The translations under genes and the position numbers were made by a program. From Bartonella sp. DGB1 (GTDB lineage Bacteria > Pseudomonadota > Alphaproteobacteria > Rhizobiales > Rhizobiaceae), in assembly GCF_041345015.1 (NCBI RefSeq), contig NZ_CP166769.1, forward strand, positions 434,001 to 498,000: a stretch of 64,000 nucleotides of DNA, written 5' to 3'. Positions 1 to 9,442 of the stretch are shown one piece after another. Position 1 is the stretch's first letter. Each line of letters starts with the position of its first letter. The notes under the pieces are model-generated. The model searched no databases. It was not told the origin of the DNA and worked only from the letters and a program-made list of their open reading frames with translations.

Positions 1-1
1 T

Positions 2-2470
2 TTTAAAAATCCTTATACGACTATGAATTATCGAGCTGAATCTTTAATAGCTGGAGAGTTAATAAAATTTGCTGGAATGGGTCAATTATATCGTGGCTCT
101 AAACCAATTATGTGGTCTGTAGTAGAAAAAACAGCTCTTGCTGAGGCCGAAATAGAATATCATGAATATGAATCTGATACTATTTGGGTTAAATTCCCTA
201 TAGTTAAGACAAATAAAGCAGACATTGAAGATGCTTCTATTGTAATTTGGACTACAACGCCTTGGACAATACCAGCGAACAGAGCCGTTGCTTATTCACC
301 TAATATAGAATATGCCTTATATCAAGTAACTGAAGTTGAGAATGATTTCGGTCCTAAAGTAGGTGAAAAATTAATCTTTGCTAAGGCATTATATAAACAA
401 TCAGCAGATAAAGCTAAATTAACTTTAACTTATTTAAGAGATATAACTAATGAAGAATTAGAAAATATGATGTTAGCTCATCCTTTAAAAGGTTTTGCTA
501 AATCTTATAATTTTAAAGTTCCTTTATTAGTAGGTTCATATGTTTCAGATGATGCGGGTACTGGTTTTGTACATACTGCTCCTGGTCATGGTCGTGAAGA
601 TTTTGATTTATGGTTTGCTTCTGCAGCCTATTTACAAGAGCAGGAGATAGATATTAATTTACCTTTTACCGTAAATGATGATGGTTTTTTTACTAGTGAT
701 GCACCTGGTTTTAGTTCTGATCGTGCAGAAGGTGCGGCTAGAGTAATCGATGATAAAGGTAAAAAGGGTAACGCTAATCAGGTAGTGATAACTGCTTTAA
801 TTGAGCATGATAATCTTTTTGCGCGTGGGCGTTTGAAACATTCTTATCCACATAGTTGGCGTTCTAAAAAACCAATTATATTTAGAAATACTCCACAATG
901 GTTTGTGCCTATGGATCGTGAATTTGAGGATGGTACAACTTTGCGTTCTAGAGCTTTAGAGGCAATAGATAAAACTATGTTCATACCTGAAACTGGTAGG
1001 GCAAGATTGCGCGCGATGATAGCCGATCGCCCAGATTGGGTTTTATCAAGGCAAAGATCTTGGGGGGTTCCTATTGCTATTTTTGTAAATGAAAATGGTG
1101 ATATTCTAAAAGATGAAAAAGTGAACCAACGTATCTTAGAGGCTTTTGAAAATGAGGGGGCAGATGTTTGGTTTACTGAAGGAGCGCGCGAGCGTTTTTT
1201 ACAAGAGCGTTCTAATGAAGATTGGCAACAAGTAAAAGACATTCTTGATGTATGGTTTGAGTCTGGTACCACACATAAATTTGTGTTAAATGATCGAAAA
1301 GATCTTACTTTCCCTGCTGATTTATATTTAGAAGGGTCTGATCAACATAGAGGCTGGTTTCATTCTTCTTTGTTAGAAAGTTGCGGCACTAATGGTATAG
1401 CACCTTATAAAGCTGTGTTAACACATGGATTTACCTTAGATGAAAAAGGTAGAAAAATGTCTAAATCTTTAGGTAATAGTGTTGCGCCACAAGATGTAAT
1501 AAAAAATGTTGGAGCAGATGTTTTAAGGCTTTGGGTAGCAACCGTAGATTATTGGGACGATCAGCGTTTAGGACGGAATATAATACAGACAAATGTAGAT
1601 TCTTATCGTAAATTACGTAATGTATTTAGATGGATGTTAGGAACCTTAGTTCATTATGATGGTAAAAGTGATATTGCTATAAATGAAATGCCTGAGTTAG
1701 AGCAATTGATGCATTATCGCTTGTTGGAACTAAATAAAGCTATAACTAATTATTATAATGTTTTTGATTTTAAAAGAGTCGCCAGAATATTAATGGATTT
1801 TGCTATTGTTGAGCTTTCTGCTTTTTACTTTGATATTAGAAAAGATTCTTTATATTGTGATGCTCCGTCTAGTTCAAAGCGACAAGCGGCTTTACAGACT
1901 ATTGATAGGATATTTAGAGCTATGGCCTTATGGTTAGCCCCTATTTTACCTTTTACTATGGAAGAAGCATGGCGTTCTAGATATCCAAATGCGGAATCGA
2001 TACACTTAGAGTTATTTGTTAATTTTGAAGATGATGTTTATAATGACGAATTAGTAAAAAAATGGCAAAAAATTAAAAATGTTCGTAGGGTAGTAACAGG
2101 AGCATTGGAGCTAGAGAGGATGCAAAAAAATATTGGCTCTTCATTAGAGGCAAAACCGATCGTATATTTAACTGATGAAAATTTATTTAATTTGTTAAAA
2201 AATATTGATTTTGCGGAGGTTGTTATTACTAGCGATATAGAGTTAACTATGGATAAAAAACCAGATAGCGCTTTTATTCTTGATGATAATCATGATATAG
2301 CTGTAGTGGTAGAAAAAGCTAAAGGTAAAAAATGTTCTAGATCTTGGAGATATACTGAGGATGTTGGTTTAGATCCGGAATTCAAGGATGTATCTATGAG
2401 AGATGCGCAAGCATTAAGAGAATTAATCGCTTTGGGTAAAGTTAAATTAGCTGAGGTGAAAATTAACTAA
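2..2470 (+). CDS. ileS: Isoleucine--tRNA ligase, 5'-truncated by window edge
   Basis: Charges tRNA-Ile with isoleucine in the cytoplasm. The frame is open from base 2, so the start and the HIGH motif lie outside the window. Visible are the editing-domain signatures TTPWTIPANR and HTAPGHGREDF, the WVLSRQRSWGVP segment, and the KMSKS loop at 1454-1468. The C-terminal zinc-finger region keeps only one of the usual cysteines (KCSRSWRY), which I recall as common in alphaproteobacterial IleS. The stop overlaps the stop of convergent tadA by 4 bases. The sequence is class-typical bacterial IleS, not the long eukaryote-like form. Confidence 0.97.
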   Translation, partial: FKNPYTTMNYRAESLIAGELIKFAGMGQLYRGSKPIMWSVVEKTALAEAEIEYHEYESDTIWVKFPIVKTNKADIEDASIVIWTTTPWTIPANRAVAYSPNIEYALYQVTEVENDFGPKVGEKLIFAKALYKQSADKAKLTLTYLRDITNEELENMMLAHPLKGFAKSYNFKVPLLVGSYVSDDAGTGFVHTAPGHGREDFDLWFASAAYLQEQEIDINLPFTVNDDGFFTSDAPGFSSDRAEGAARVIDDKGKKGNANQVVITALIEHDNLFARGRLKHSYPHSWRSKKPIIFRNTPQWFVPMDREFEDGTTLRSRALEAIDKTMFIPETGRARLRAMIADRPDWVLSRQRSWGVPIAIFVNENGDILKDEKVNQRILEAFENEGADVWFTEGARERFLQERSNEDWQQVKDILDVWFESGTTHKFVLNDRKDLTFPADLYLEGSDQHRGWFHSSLLESCGTNGIAPYKAVLTHGFTLDEKGRKMSKSLGNSVAPQDVIKNVGADVLRLWVATVDYWDDQRLGRNIIQTNVDSYRKLRNVFRWMLGTLVHYDGKSDIAINEMPELEQLMHYRLLELNKAITNYYNVFDFKRVARILMDFAIVELSAFYFDIRKDSLYCDAPSSSKRQAALQTIDRIFRAMALWLAPILPFTMEEAWRSRYPNAESIHLELFVNFEDDVYNDELVKKWQKIKNVRRVVTGALELERMQKNIGSSLEAKPIVYLTDENLFNLLKNIDFAEVVITSDIELTMDKKPDSAFILDDNHDIAVVVEKAKGKKCSRSWRYTEDVGLDPEFKDVSMRDAQALRELIALGKVKLAEVKIN

Positions 2471-2925
2471 CGTTTTTGTTTAAAAAAATTTTTTAATAAT
2501 AATTGTGATTTATTTTGGCTTAAACAAGAATAAATTTCTGGAGAGTGGAAACAACTTTTTTGGCTAAAAAAATTTGTACCATTTTCGACAGCTCCTCCTT
2601 TAGGATCTGGAGTTGCGTAATAAAGTCTTCTGATGCGAGCAAATGAAATTGCACCGCTGCACATATTACAAGGTTCCAGAGTTACATATAAGTCACAATT
2701 AATTAAACGGTCTGTTTTTAAAATTTTACAGGCTTTTCTTATAACAACTATTTCAGCATGAGCTGAAGGATCCAGTGAGCTTCGTGTTTGATTATTAGCA
2801 GTTGCAATAATCTTATTATTTTTTACTATTATTGCTCCTACAGGAACTTCGCCATTTTTTTGAGCTTTTTCTGCTTCTTGTAGAGCTATTTCCATAAAGG
2901 TGAAATTTGCTGTTATTGGTATCAT
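2467..2925 (-). CDS. tadA: tRNA adenosine(34) deaminase TadA
   Basis: Deaminates the wobble adenosine of tRNA-Arg(ACG) to inosine. At 152 residues it has the normal length. The zinc-dependent deaminase signature is complete: HAE (catalytic glutamate, near residue 58) followed by PCNMC. The N-terminal segment EVPVGAIIV is also typical. The gene points towards ileS and shares its last bases with it. It is divergent from rluB, with about 45 bases between the two starts. The tadA-rluB-rsmD neighbourhood is common in alphaproteobacteria, which supports TadA over other cytidine or guanine deaminases. Confidence 0.93.
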   Translation of the reverse strand: MIPITANFTFMEIALQEAEKAQKNGEVPVGAIIVKNNKIIATANNQTRSSLDPSAHAEIVVIRKACKILKTDRLINCDLYVTLEPCNMCSGAISFARIRRLYYATPDPKGGAVENGTNFFSQKSCFHSPEIYSCLSQNKSQLLLKNFFKQKR

Positions 2926-2970
2926 ATTTAATTACTTTAAAAGAAGTTTCATTTAGAAGAAGGGCATATT

Positions 2971-4650
2971 ATGCATATAAATAAGAATTTTAAAAGAGAT
3001 ATTAATAAAAAAAAATCTTTTTCAAATAAGAATACAGACAAAAATAATAGACCTGAATATCAAAAAAGATCTTTTATTGAAGATACGTTAGAAGAAAAAT
3101 CAGAAAGATTAGCTAAGCGGTTAGCGAGATCGGGGATATCCTCTCGTAGAGAGGCCGAAACTCTTATAATAGCTGGTCGCGTTAAAGTTAATGGTAAAGT
3201 GATTGATACTCCAGCTTTTAATGTAACAAATGCTGATGAAATTATGATAGATAAAGAATTATTGCCGCCAATTGAAAGGACTAGATTATGGTTGTATCAT
3301 AAGCCGGCAGGATTAATTACTACACATAAAGATGAGGAGGGACGACCTACTATATTTGAAAATCTACCAGAGCAGTTACCTCGAGTAATATCAGTAGGTA
3401 GATTAGATATAAATACTGAAGGTTTATTATTATTAACTAATGATGGTGGTGTCGCTAGAATATTGGAACTCCCTGAAACAGGTTGGTTACGTAGATATAG
3501 AGTTAGGGTACATGGTAAAGTTACACAAGCAGATTTAGATAAATTAAAAAATGGTATTTCAGTTGATGGTGTTTTTTATGCACCGGTGGAAGCTTTATTA
3601 GATCGTGAACAAGGGAGTAATGCTTGGTTAACAATATCGTTAAGAGAGGGAAAAAATAGAGAAATTAAAAATATATTAGCTGCTTTGGGTTTGTCGGTAA
3701 CACGTTTAATACGTATTTCCTTTGGTCCATTTCAGTTAGCAGATCTTGAAACAGGAAAAGTAATAGAGGTAAGAAGTCGTACCTTACAGGATCAATTAGG
3801 AACTCGTCTGATAAAAAAATCAGGAGCAAATTTTGATGCTCCTTTATTTAATCAAGTTATGACTGTACCAACTAGAGCTGCTAAAATAACTAATGCTCCA
3901 ATAAAAGTTATTAATACTGGCTTTCCTGAGGATAGAGATGAAAAAAAATATGAATGGATAAGAAGTAGTAGAGAGATCACTCCTAATAAAGAAAAATTTA
4001 TTAAAAATAAACTGCACTCTGATTTTATAACAAATAATAAAGATAAACACGACTTAGATAAAAAAGAGAAAAATACTAACGCTAGTTATAATAAGAAAGT
4101 TACGAATAAGAAACCTTATGTAATTGAACGTAAAGTTAGAACCTCTAATGTTTGGATGGCATCGGATGTGTTTACTAGAACAAAATATAAAGATAAAAAG
4201 CCAGATGTGCGTTGGGACAATGAAGATAACTTAAAAAATAATCGCTCTAGAGATAAATTCTCTTCTGATGGTAGACCTCCTAGAGCTAAATATGCCTCTG
4301 ATAGTCGCCCACCACGGGATAATTTTTCTTCTGACGGTAGATCCTCGCAAGGTAAATTCTCTTCTGATGGTAGACCACCTAGAGCTAAATATTCCTCTGA
4401 TAATCGTCCACCGCGGGATAATTTTTCTTCTGAGGGCAGATCCTCGCAAGGTAGATTCTCCTCTGATGGTAGACCACCTAGAGCTAAATATTCCTCTGAT
4501 AGTCGTCCACCGCGGGATAATTTTTCTTCTGACGGAAGATCTTCGCAAGGTAAATTTTCTGCGAGTAATAGGAAATTTAAAGATAAAGATTTCAATAGTA
4601 GAAATCAGTCTCATAGTAAAAAAGATAACTCTAATAATGAATTGGAATAA
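2971..4650 (+). CDS. rluB: 23S rRNA pseudouridine synthase RluB family, repeat-extended tail
   Basis: Predicted to make pseudouridine in 23S rRNA (RsuA/RluB/E/F family). After a basic leader, an S4 RNA-binding domain (ERLAKRLARSGISSRREAE) spans about residues 45-110. The synthase domain follows and contains the catalytic aspartate motif GRLDINTEGLLLLTNDG near residue 145. It ends near residue 285. The remaining ~270 residues are low-complexity and rich in K, R, S, D and N. They include a 33-residue unit repeated three times (bases 4258-4554). Long charged tails occur in alphaproteobacterial relatives, but a near-identical internal repeat suggests recent growth. The stop TAA shares a base with the rsmD start (TAATG), so the two are probably translationally coupled. 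Confidence 0.9.
   Translation: MHINKNFKRDINKKKSFSNKNTDKNNRPEYQKRSFIEDTLEEKSERLAKRLARSGISSRREAETLIIAGRVKVNGKVIDTPAFNVTNADEIMIDKELLPPIERTRLWLYHKPAGLITTHKDEEGRPTIFENLPEQLPRVISVGRLDINTEGLLLLTNDGGVARILELPETGWLRRYRVRVHGKVTQADLDKLKNGISVDGVFYAPVEALLDREQGSNAWLTISLREGKNREIKNILAALGLSVTRLIRISFGPFQLADLETGKVIEVRSRTLQDQLGTRLIKKSGANFDAPLFNQVMTVPTRAAKITNAPIKVINTGFPEDRDEKKYEWIRSSREITPNKEKFIKNKLHSDFITNNKDKHDLDKKEKNTNASYNKKVTNKKPYVIERKVRTSNVWMASDVFTRTKYKDKKPDVRWDNEDNLKNNRSRDKFSSDGRPPRAKYASDSRPPRDNFSSDGRSSQGKFSSDGRPPRAKYSSDNRPPRDNFSSEGRSSQGRFSSDGRPPRAKYSSDSRPPRDNFSSDGRSSQGKFSASNRKFKDKDFNSRNQSHSKKDNSNNELE
4258..4554 (+). repeat. In-frame 99-bp tandem repeat, three copies, in rluB tail
   Basis: Three head-to-tail 99-bp copies encode a 33-residue unit. 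Each unit is made of three related 11-residue modules: FSSDGRPPRAK, YSSDSRPPRDN and FSSDGRSSQGK. Copies differ by only a few substitutions, so the expansion looks recent or homogenised. The period is a multiple of three, so copy number can change without breaking the frame. Confidence 0.92.
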
Positions 4651-5207
4651 TGCGTATTGTAGCGGGAAAATGGAAAGGGCGTAATTTAGTTAAACCAACA
4701 GATTTAACTATTCGTCCTACAACTGATAGAGTAAGAGAAAGTTTATTTAATATAATAAATAATCACTATCCTGATTTATTATATAATAGTAGGATATTAG
4801 ATTTATTTGCTGGTACTGGAGCTTTAGGTTTAGAGTCTTTATCTAGAGGGGCTAAATATGCTGTGTTTGTTGAAAATTCAGTGCAAGGTAGAGGTTTAAT
4901 TAGGCAAAATATTGAAAATTTATTAGCGCAAGGTTGTAGTAGATTATTAAAACGTGATGCTACTGATTTAGGCGATATTGGTAAAATTTTACCTTTTAAT
5001 TTAATTTTTGCTGACCCTCCTTATAGGATGAATTTAGGAGAAAGAGCATTAGAAAATGCTTTTAAAAATGGTTGGTTGGCTAAAGATAGTGTGTGTATAT
5101 TAGAAGAAGATAAAAATGTTAATATAAGTTTAAGTGAATTTTTTACTATAGAAGATAAAAGAATTTATGGAAAAAGTTGCTTATATTTTTTAAAAGTAAC
5201 TAATTGA
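4650..5207 (+). CDS. rsmD: 16S rRNA (guanine(966)-N2)-methyltransferase RsmD
   Basis: Methylates G966 of 16S rRNA during 30S assembly, using S-adenosylmethionine. The 185-residue protein begins MRIVAGKWKGR, the usual RsmD start. It has the SAM-binding loop DLFAGTGALGLESLSRGA (residues 51-68) and the N6/N2-methylase motif ADPPY (near residue 122). Its start overlaps the rluB stop by one base. A gap of about 70 bases separates it from cysQ. Confidence 0.95.
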   Translation: MRIVAGKWKGRNLVKPTDLTIRPTTDRVRESLFNIINNHYPDLLYNSRILDLFAGTGALGLESLSRGAKYAVFVENSVQGRGLIRQNIENLLAQGCSRLLKRDATDLGDIGKILPFNLIFADPPYRMNLGERALENAFKNGWLAKDSVCILEEDKNVNISLSEFFTIEDKRIYGKSCLYFLKVTN

Positions 5208-5278
5208 TTAGATAAAATAAAAATATTGAATTTTTTTTTAGTTAGTTTAAAGTAGCAATTAATATTTGGGAGATTATA

Positions 5279-6094
5279 TTGTTATCCATGCGTGAAAATT
5301 TATTATTCTTACAAAAAGAATTAGCTCTACTCAAAGAGGTCGTTATTGAGGCTGGTAATATTGCAAAATCTTGTTTTGGAACAGATCTTACCGTTTCTTT
5401 TAAAGAAGAAAATTCTCCAGTAACTAATGTAGATATAGAAGTAGATAATTATTTAAAAAAAACGTTATTAACTAATAGACCTAACTACGGGTGGATATCA
5501 GAAGAATCAAACGATGATAGAAAACTGCAAAAGCAACCAGAATATTATTTTGTAGTAGATCCTATTGATGGTACAAGAGGTTTCATTGCCGGAGCAAATA
5601 ATTGGACTATTTCTATAGCTTTAGCAAATGATGATGGAATTCCTTTAGTAGGTGTTTTATATTGTCCAATGTTAGATAAATGTTATGAAGCGATAATTAA
5701 TCATGGAGCATTTCTTAACTCAGAACCTATAGCTAAATTAACTGATAAAAAATTACAAGATAAATTAATATTTTCTGTTTCACCTGCTATGCTAAAAAAA
5801 ATTGATTTATCCTTGAATAATATAGAGTTAGGAGAGGATATCGCCTCATTAGCTTATCGTATTGCTTTACTTGTAGAGGCAAAAATAGATTGCGTAATTG
5901 TTAGGCCTAATTGTAATGATTGGGATATAATGGCAATAGATTTAATTTTACAGGAAGTAGGGGGAAAAATAGCGGATTTAAACGGGGAAAAAGTTAACTA
6001 TATGCAAGCGAACAAAAAACATGATTTGCTTGTAGTATCTCGTAATTCATTGATCCATGATCTTATAAAACTTATTAAACATGAAATAAAATAG
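5279..6094 (+). CDS. cysQ: 3'(2'),5'-bisphosphate nucleotidase CysQ-like
   Basis: Inositol-monophosphatase-fold enzyme predicted to hydrolyse 3'-phosphoadenosine 5'-phosphate (PAP) to AMP. Metal-binding motifs are present: EES near residue 80, DPIDGTRGF near residue 100, and WDIMAID near residue 215. At 271 residues the length fits CysQ. The TTG at 5279 lies six bases after a good GGGAG ribosome-binding site. An ATG at 5288 gives an equally plausible product three residues shorter. The next gene is the DUF4170 protein, a pairing I know from many alphaproteobacteria. That pairing favours CysQ over inositol monophosphatase. Confidence 0.88.
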   Translation: MLSMRENLLFLQKELALLKEVVIEAGNIAKSCFGTDLTVSFKEENSPVTNVDIEVDNYLKKTLLTNRPNYGWISEESNDDRKLQKQPEYYFVVDPIDGTRGFIAGANNWTISIALANDDGIPLVGVLYCPMLDKCYEAIINHGAFLNSEPIAKLTDKKLQDKLIFSVSPAMLKKIDLSLNNIELGEDIASLAYRIALLVEAKIDCVIVRPNCNDWDIMAIDLILQEVGGKIADLNGEKVNYMQANKKHDLLVVSRNSLIHDLIKLIKHEIK

Positions 6095-6102
6095 AGGTTA
6101 TT

Positions 6103-6324
6103 ATGTCGAAAATGCAAGAATTATACTTAGTTTTTGGTGGTGAGTTGGAGAGTCTTAATAAAGGTAATTTTAGAAATGTAGAGCAATTAGAATTAGTTGG
6201 TATTTATCCTACTAGAGAAGCTGCATTGTCTGAGTGGAAGGCTAAATCACAAGCAACAGTAGATAATGCGCATCAAAAATACTGCGTAGTTGCATTACAT
6301 AAAGCTTTTGTTAATACTGATTAG
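6103..6324 (+). CDS. DUF4170 family small protein
   Basis: A 73-residue soluble protein of unknown function. It starts with ELYLVFGGEL and has ..VGIYPTREAALSEWKAKSQATVDNAHQKY, which matches what I recall of the DUF4170 family. That family usually sits directly after the CysQ-like nucleotidase, as here (8 bases apart, GAGG ribosome-binding site). No signal peptide or membrane segment is visible. Its stop overlaps that of convergent mutL by four bases. Family assignment is from memory of conserved wording and context; function is unknown. Confidence 0.85.
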   Translation: MSKMQELYLVFGGELESLNKGNFRNVEQLELVGIYPTREAALSEWKAKSQATVDNAHQKYCVVALHKAFVNTD

Positions 6325-8165
6325 CGGCGTTTAAATAATTTTTCTATGTCAGTTAATTTTAATTCTACATAGGTAGGTCTACCATGATTGCAGGTAGCTG
6401 CTGCTGGTGTGGATTCTATGTCTCTTAATAATTGGTTCATCTCTTCTGGTTTCAATATTCTACCAGAACGGATGGAGCCATGACAGGCTATAGTTGCAAC
6501 TACATAATCTATCTTACGTTCTAAATTATTACTAGTGTCTTTTGACAAACAATCATCTAATATCTCCATTATTAGCTTTCTTACATCTAATTTAGGTAAT
6601 ATAGCCGGGGTCGCTCTAACTATGATGGTATCTTCGCCAAAGGCTTCAATCACTAGCCCCATTTTTTCTAAGTTAGTTGCATATTCTAATAAAAATTTAA
6701 CTTTTATTTCATCTAATGTTATAATTTCAGGAATTAATAATAGTTGTTGCGCTATAGGTTTAGCATATAGTGCTTGTTTGAGTTTTTCGTAAATAAGTCG
6801 TTCATGGGCTGCATGTTGATCAATTAATATAATACCATCTTTGGTTTGGCTTATTATATAATTTTTGTGTATCTGTGCTTTTGCCGCTCCTAAAGGATAA
6901 TCATATATTTCTGCATTCCAATCATATTCATTAGTTCTAGTATCAGCGCTAGGATTTATTGTAGTAGGGTAGATATTAGAAGTTGATAAAGGTAATTCAG
7001 ACTGATTTTTAGTTACAAGGGGAGGTGAGGAACTAGATGAGGAATAGTTATTGAAATTCTTTTCATGATTAGCTTGATAATATTTATCAACAATGAAATT
7101 TTTAAGATTTTCTTTAGGTTCTTGAAAAAAATTCATTAAATTCTTTTTATTACTGGTAGCACTAATAATTGGCATATTTGCTAATCTGTCGCGTATTGCA
7201 CTAATTATGAAAGATCTAATAAAATTGCTATCAGCAAAACGCACATCACTTTTAGTAGGATGAACATTAATATCTACATGACTAGTAGGTGCTTGTAAAA
7301 ATAATACCACTACTGCATGACGGTCATAAGCTATATGATCCATATAAGCTACTCTAATTGCAGTTAAAATAACTTTATCTCTAACTGGTCTGCCATTCAC
7401 ATAGATATATTGCCATAAATTATTACTGCGGTTATAAGTAGGAATAGAGATGAAAGCTGATAAGTGAAAATTGTCTCTTTCGCTTTGTAACTCTAAGCTA
7501 TTTTGTGTAAATTCATCTCCTAAAATTTGTCCAATACGTTCTAGATAAGGATTTGCACTGTTTGAATTTATTGCAGGAAAAATAAACGGCTTTTTTTGTA
7601 TTCCGCTAAGAGTGATTTTAATATCAGGGAAAGCAATAGCCGTACGTTTAACTAAATCTACAATAGCATTAGCTTCTGCTGTGTCACTTTTCATAAATTT
7701 AAGTCGGGCTGGTGTAGTATAAAATAAGTTGCTTACTTCTACTGTAGTACCAACAAGTCCAGCAATAGGAACTGGAGTAGAAACTTTACCACCATTAACG
7801 GTAATTTTAAAAGCCGTTTCTGATTCAATAGTACGAGAAATAACAGTTAAGTTAGCAACCGAACCAATAGATGGTAAAGCTTCTCCTCTAAATCCTAATG
7901 TGTTTATTTCTGATAAATTTGAAGACATTTTAGAAGTACAATGTCTGGAGATAGCTAAAGGTAATTCATTGCAACTAATACCACAGCCATTATCTATTAC
8001 TTTTATTAGACTTTTACCACCATGTTCTATTAGTATATCAATGTTGGTTGCTCCCGAATCAATAGAATTTTCTAATAGTTCTTTTAAAACATTAGCAGGA
8101 CGTTCTATAACTTCTCCGGCCGCTATTTGATTAATTATATTGTCAGGTAATTGTCTAATGTTCAT
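6321..8165 (-). CDS. mutL: DNA mismatch repair protein MutL
   Basis: ATPase that couples mismatch recognition to strand removal. The N-terminal GHKL ATPase domain is intact: IAAGEVIERPANVLKELLENSID, DNGCGI and GFRGEALPSIGSVA. A linker rich in serine and asparagine spans about residues 330-410. The C-terminal domain has DQHAAHERLIYE near residue 447, matching the metal-binding endonuclease motif DQHA-x2-E-x4-E, and then CNHGRP near the end. MutL of this type nicks DNA itself, so the organism need not use MutH. The start ATG lies about 140 bases from divergent dcd. Confidence 0.96.
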   Translation of the reverse strand: MNIRQLPDNIINQIAAGEVIERPANVLKELLENSIDSGATNIDILIEHGGKSLIKVIDNGCGISCNELPLAISRHCTSKMSSNLSEINTLGFRGEALPSIGSVANLTVISRTIESETAFKITVNGGKVSTPVPIAGLVGTTVEVSNLFYTTPARLKFMKSDTAEANAIVDLVKRTAIAFPDIKITLSGIQKKPFIFPAINSNSANPYLERIGQILGDEFTQNSLELQSERDNFHLSAFISIPTYNRSNNLWQYIYVNGRPVRDKVILTAIRVAYMDHIAYDRHAVVVLFLQAPTSHVDINVHPTKSDVRFADSNFIRSFIISAIRDRLANMPIISATSNKKNLMNFFQEPKENLKNFIVDKYYQANHEKNFNNYSSSSSSPPLVTKNQSELPLSTSNIYPTTINPSADTRTNEYDWNAEIYDYPLGAAKAQIHKNYIISQTKDGIILIDQHAAHERLIYEKLKQALYAKPIAQQLLLIPEIITLDEIKVKFLLEYATNLEKMGLVIEAFGEDTIIVRATPAILPKLDVRKLIMEILDDCLSKDTSNNLERKIDYVVATIACHGSIRSGRILKPEEMNQLLRDIESTPAAATCNHGRPTYVELKLTDIEKLFKRR

Positions 8166-8302
8166 AATAAAGTTAACCTTACGTGTGGATAGTTATTAAT
8201 TTTATAGAAGGTTATAAAAAAATCTTGTACAGAAGTAATTATATTATAAAATATAAAAAGTTTTTCTGCAATCTTTCGATATAATATAGAAATGGTTATC
8301 AA

Positions 8303-9403
8303 ATGTTTACAAATATAGGCATTCTTGCTGATTATGATATAACTGAATTACTGCAAAAGAATATCATTAAAATTCAGCAGCCTCTTGTTGATGATCAAAT
8401 TCAGCCAGCTAGCTTAGATTTAAGATTGGGTAAGGTAGCTTATCGAGTTAGAGCATCATTCATGCCAGGTAATAACAATGTTATTGATAAATTAAAGAAA
8501 TTTAAATTGCATGAAATAGATCTTACTAAAGGAGCTGTTCTAGAAACAAATTGTGTATATATAGTTCCATTAATGGAAAGTTTAGAGTTACCAGAAAATA
8601 TTTCTGCTATTACTAATCCAAAAAGCTCTACTGGAAGATTAGATATATTTACGCGTATTATTACAGACAAGACACAAGAATTTGATAAAATATCTGCGGG
8701 TTATAAAGGTGACTTGTATCTTGAAATAAGCCCTAGAACTTTTCCTGTAATAGTACATCAAGGTAGTAGATTATCACAGATAAGATTTAGATTTGGTCAG
8801 AATATTCTTGATAAGAATGATTTAATGCAATTACATAAAATTGATCCTTTGATTGCTAATAATAATATCAAAATTATGGCCGGCGGTGTAGCTTTATCAG
8901 TTGATCTAACTGGAGATGAAAATGGTTTGGTAGGCTATAGAGGTAAAAGACATACTGAAGTTATTGATATAGAAAAAATTAATAATTATGACATATTGGA
9001 TTTTTGGGAGCCAATCTATCAAAGAGGTGATAAAAGTTTGATTTTAGATCCTAATGAATTTTATATTTTGGCATCAAAAGAATTTTTAAAAGTTCCTTCA
9101 GAATATGCTGCTGAAATGGTTCCATTTGATCCATTAGTAGGAGAATTTAGAGTACATTATGCTGGTTTTTTTGATCCAGGATTTGGATATAGTGATAATA
9201 GCAATAGCAAAGCTGTATTAGAGGTTAGAAGTCATGATGTACCATTTATTTTGGAGGATGGGCAAATAATAGGAAGATTAATATATGAAAATATGGTGCA
9301 AAAACCGAAGAATTTATATGGAAGTTTAAAAACTTCTAATTATCAAGGACAAGGATTAAAATTATCAAAACATTTCAAAAATGTTAAAAGTTTATTTACT
9401 TAA
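8303..9403 (+). CDS. dcd: Two-domain 2'-deoxycytidine 5'-triphosphate deaminase
   Basis: Predicted to deaminate dCTP to dUTP for thymidylate synthesis. The 366-residue length is about twice that of E. coli Dcd and matches the long alphaproteobacterial family (PF06559). Both halves have the beta-rich Dcd/dUTPase fold pattern. The first carries NPKSSTGRLDIFTRI and GYKGDLYLEISPR, resembling the SSxGR and catalytic-glutamate motifs. The second carries AGFFDPGFGY and AVLEVRSHDVPF. The start ATG has a plausible -10 TATAAT about 20 bases upstream (8280-8285). Which half is catalytic cannot be settled here. Confidence 0.88.
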   Translation: MFTNIGILADYDITELLQKNIIKIQQPLVDDQIQPASLDLRLGKVAYRVRASFMPGNNNVIDKLKKFKLHEIDLTKGAVLETNCVYIVPLMESLELPENISAITNPKSSTGRLDIFTRIITDKTQEFDKISAGYKGDLYLEISPRTFPVIVHQGSRLSQIRFRFGQNILDKNDLMQLHKIDPLIANNNIKIMAGGVALSVDLTGDENGLVGYRGKRHTEVIDIEKINNYDILDFWEPIYQRGDKSLILDPNEFYILASKEFLKVPSEYAAEMVPFDPLVGEFRVHYAGFFDPGFGYSDNSNSKAVLEVRSHDVPFILEDGQIIGRLIYENMVQKPKNLYGSLKTSNYQGQGLKLSKHFKNVKSLFT

Positions 9404-9442
9404 ATATGGCAATATTACAGATATTGGGTGTAGGAGTTTGCC

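Noticed and set aside
844-1272. 142-codon minus-strand frame inside ileS
   Set aside because: Antisense to a clearly conserved catalytic region of ileS; serine-rich translation without motifs, typical of a shadow frame.
4116-4595. Long open frames on the minus strand (and in another plus frame) across the rluB tail
   Set aside because: They mirror the 99-bp repeat, which lacks stops in several frames. They have no ribosome-binding site or known domain, whereas the rluB frame is continuous with a conserved enzyme.
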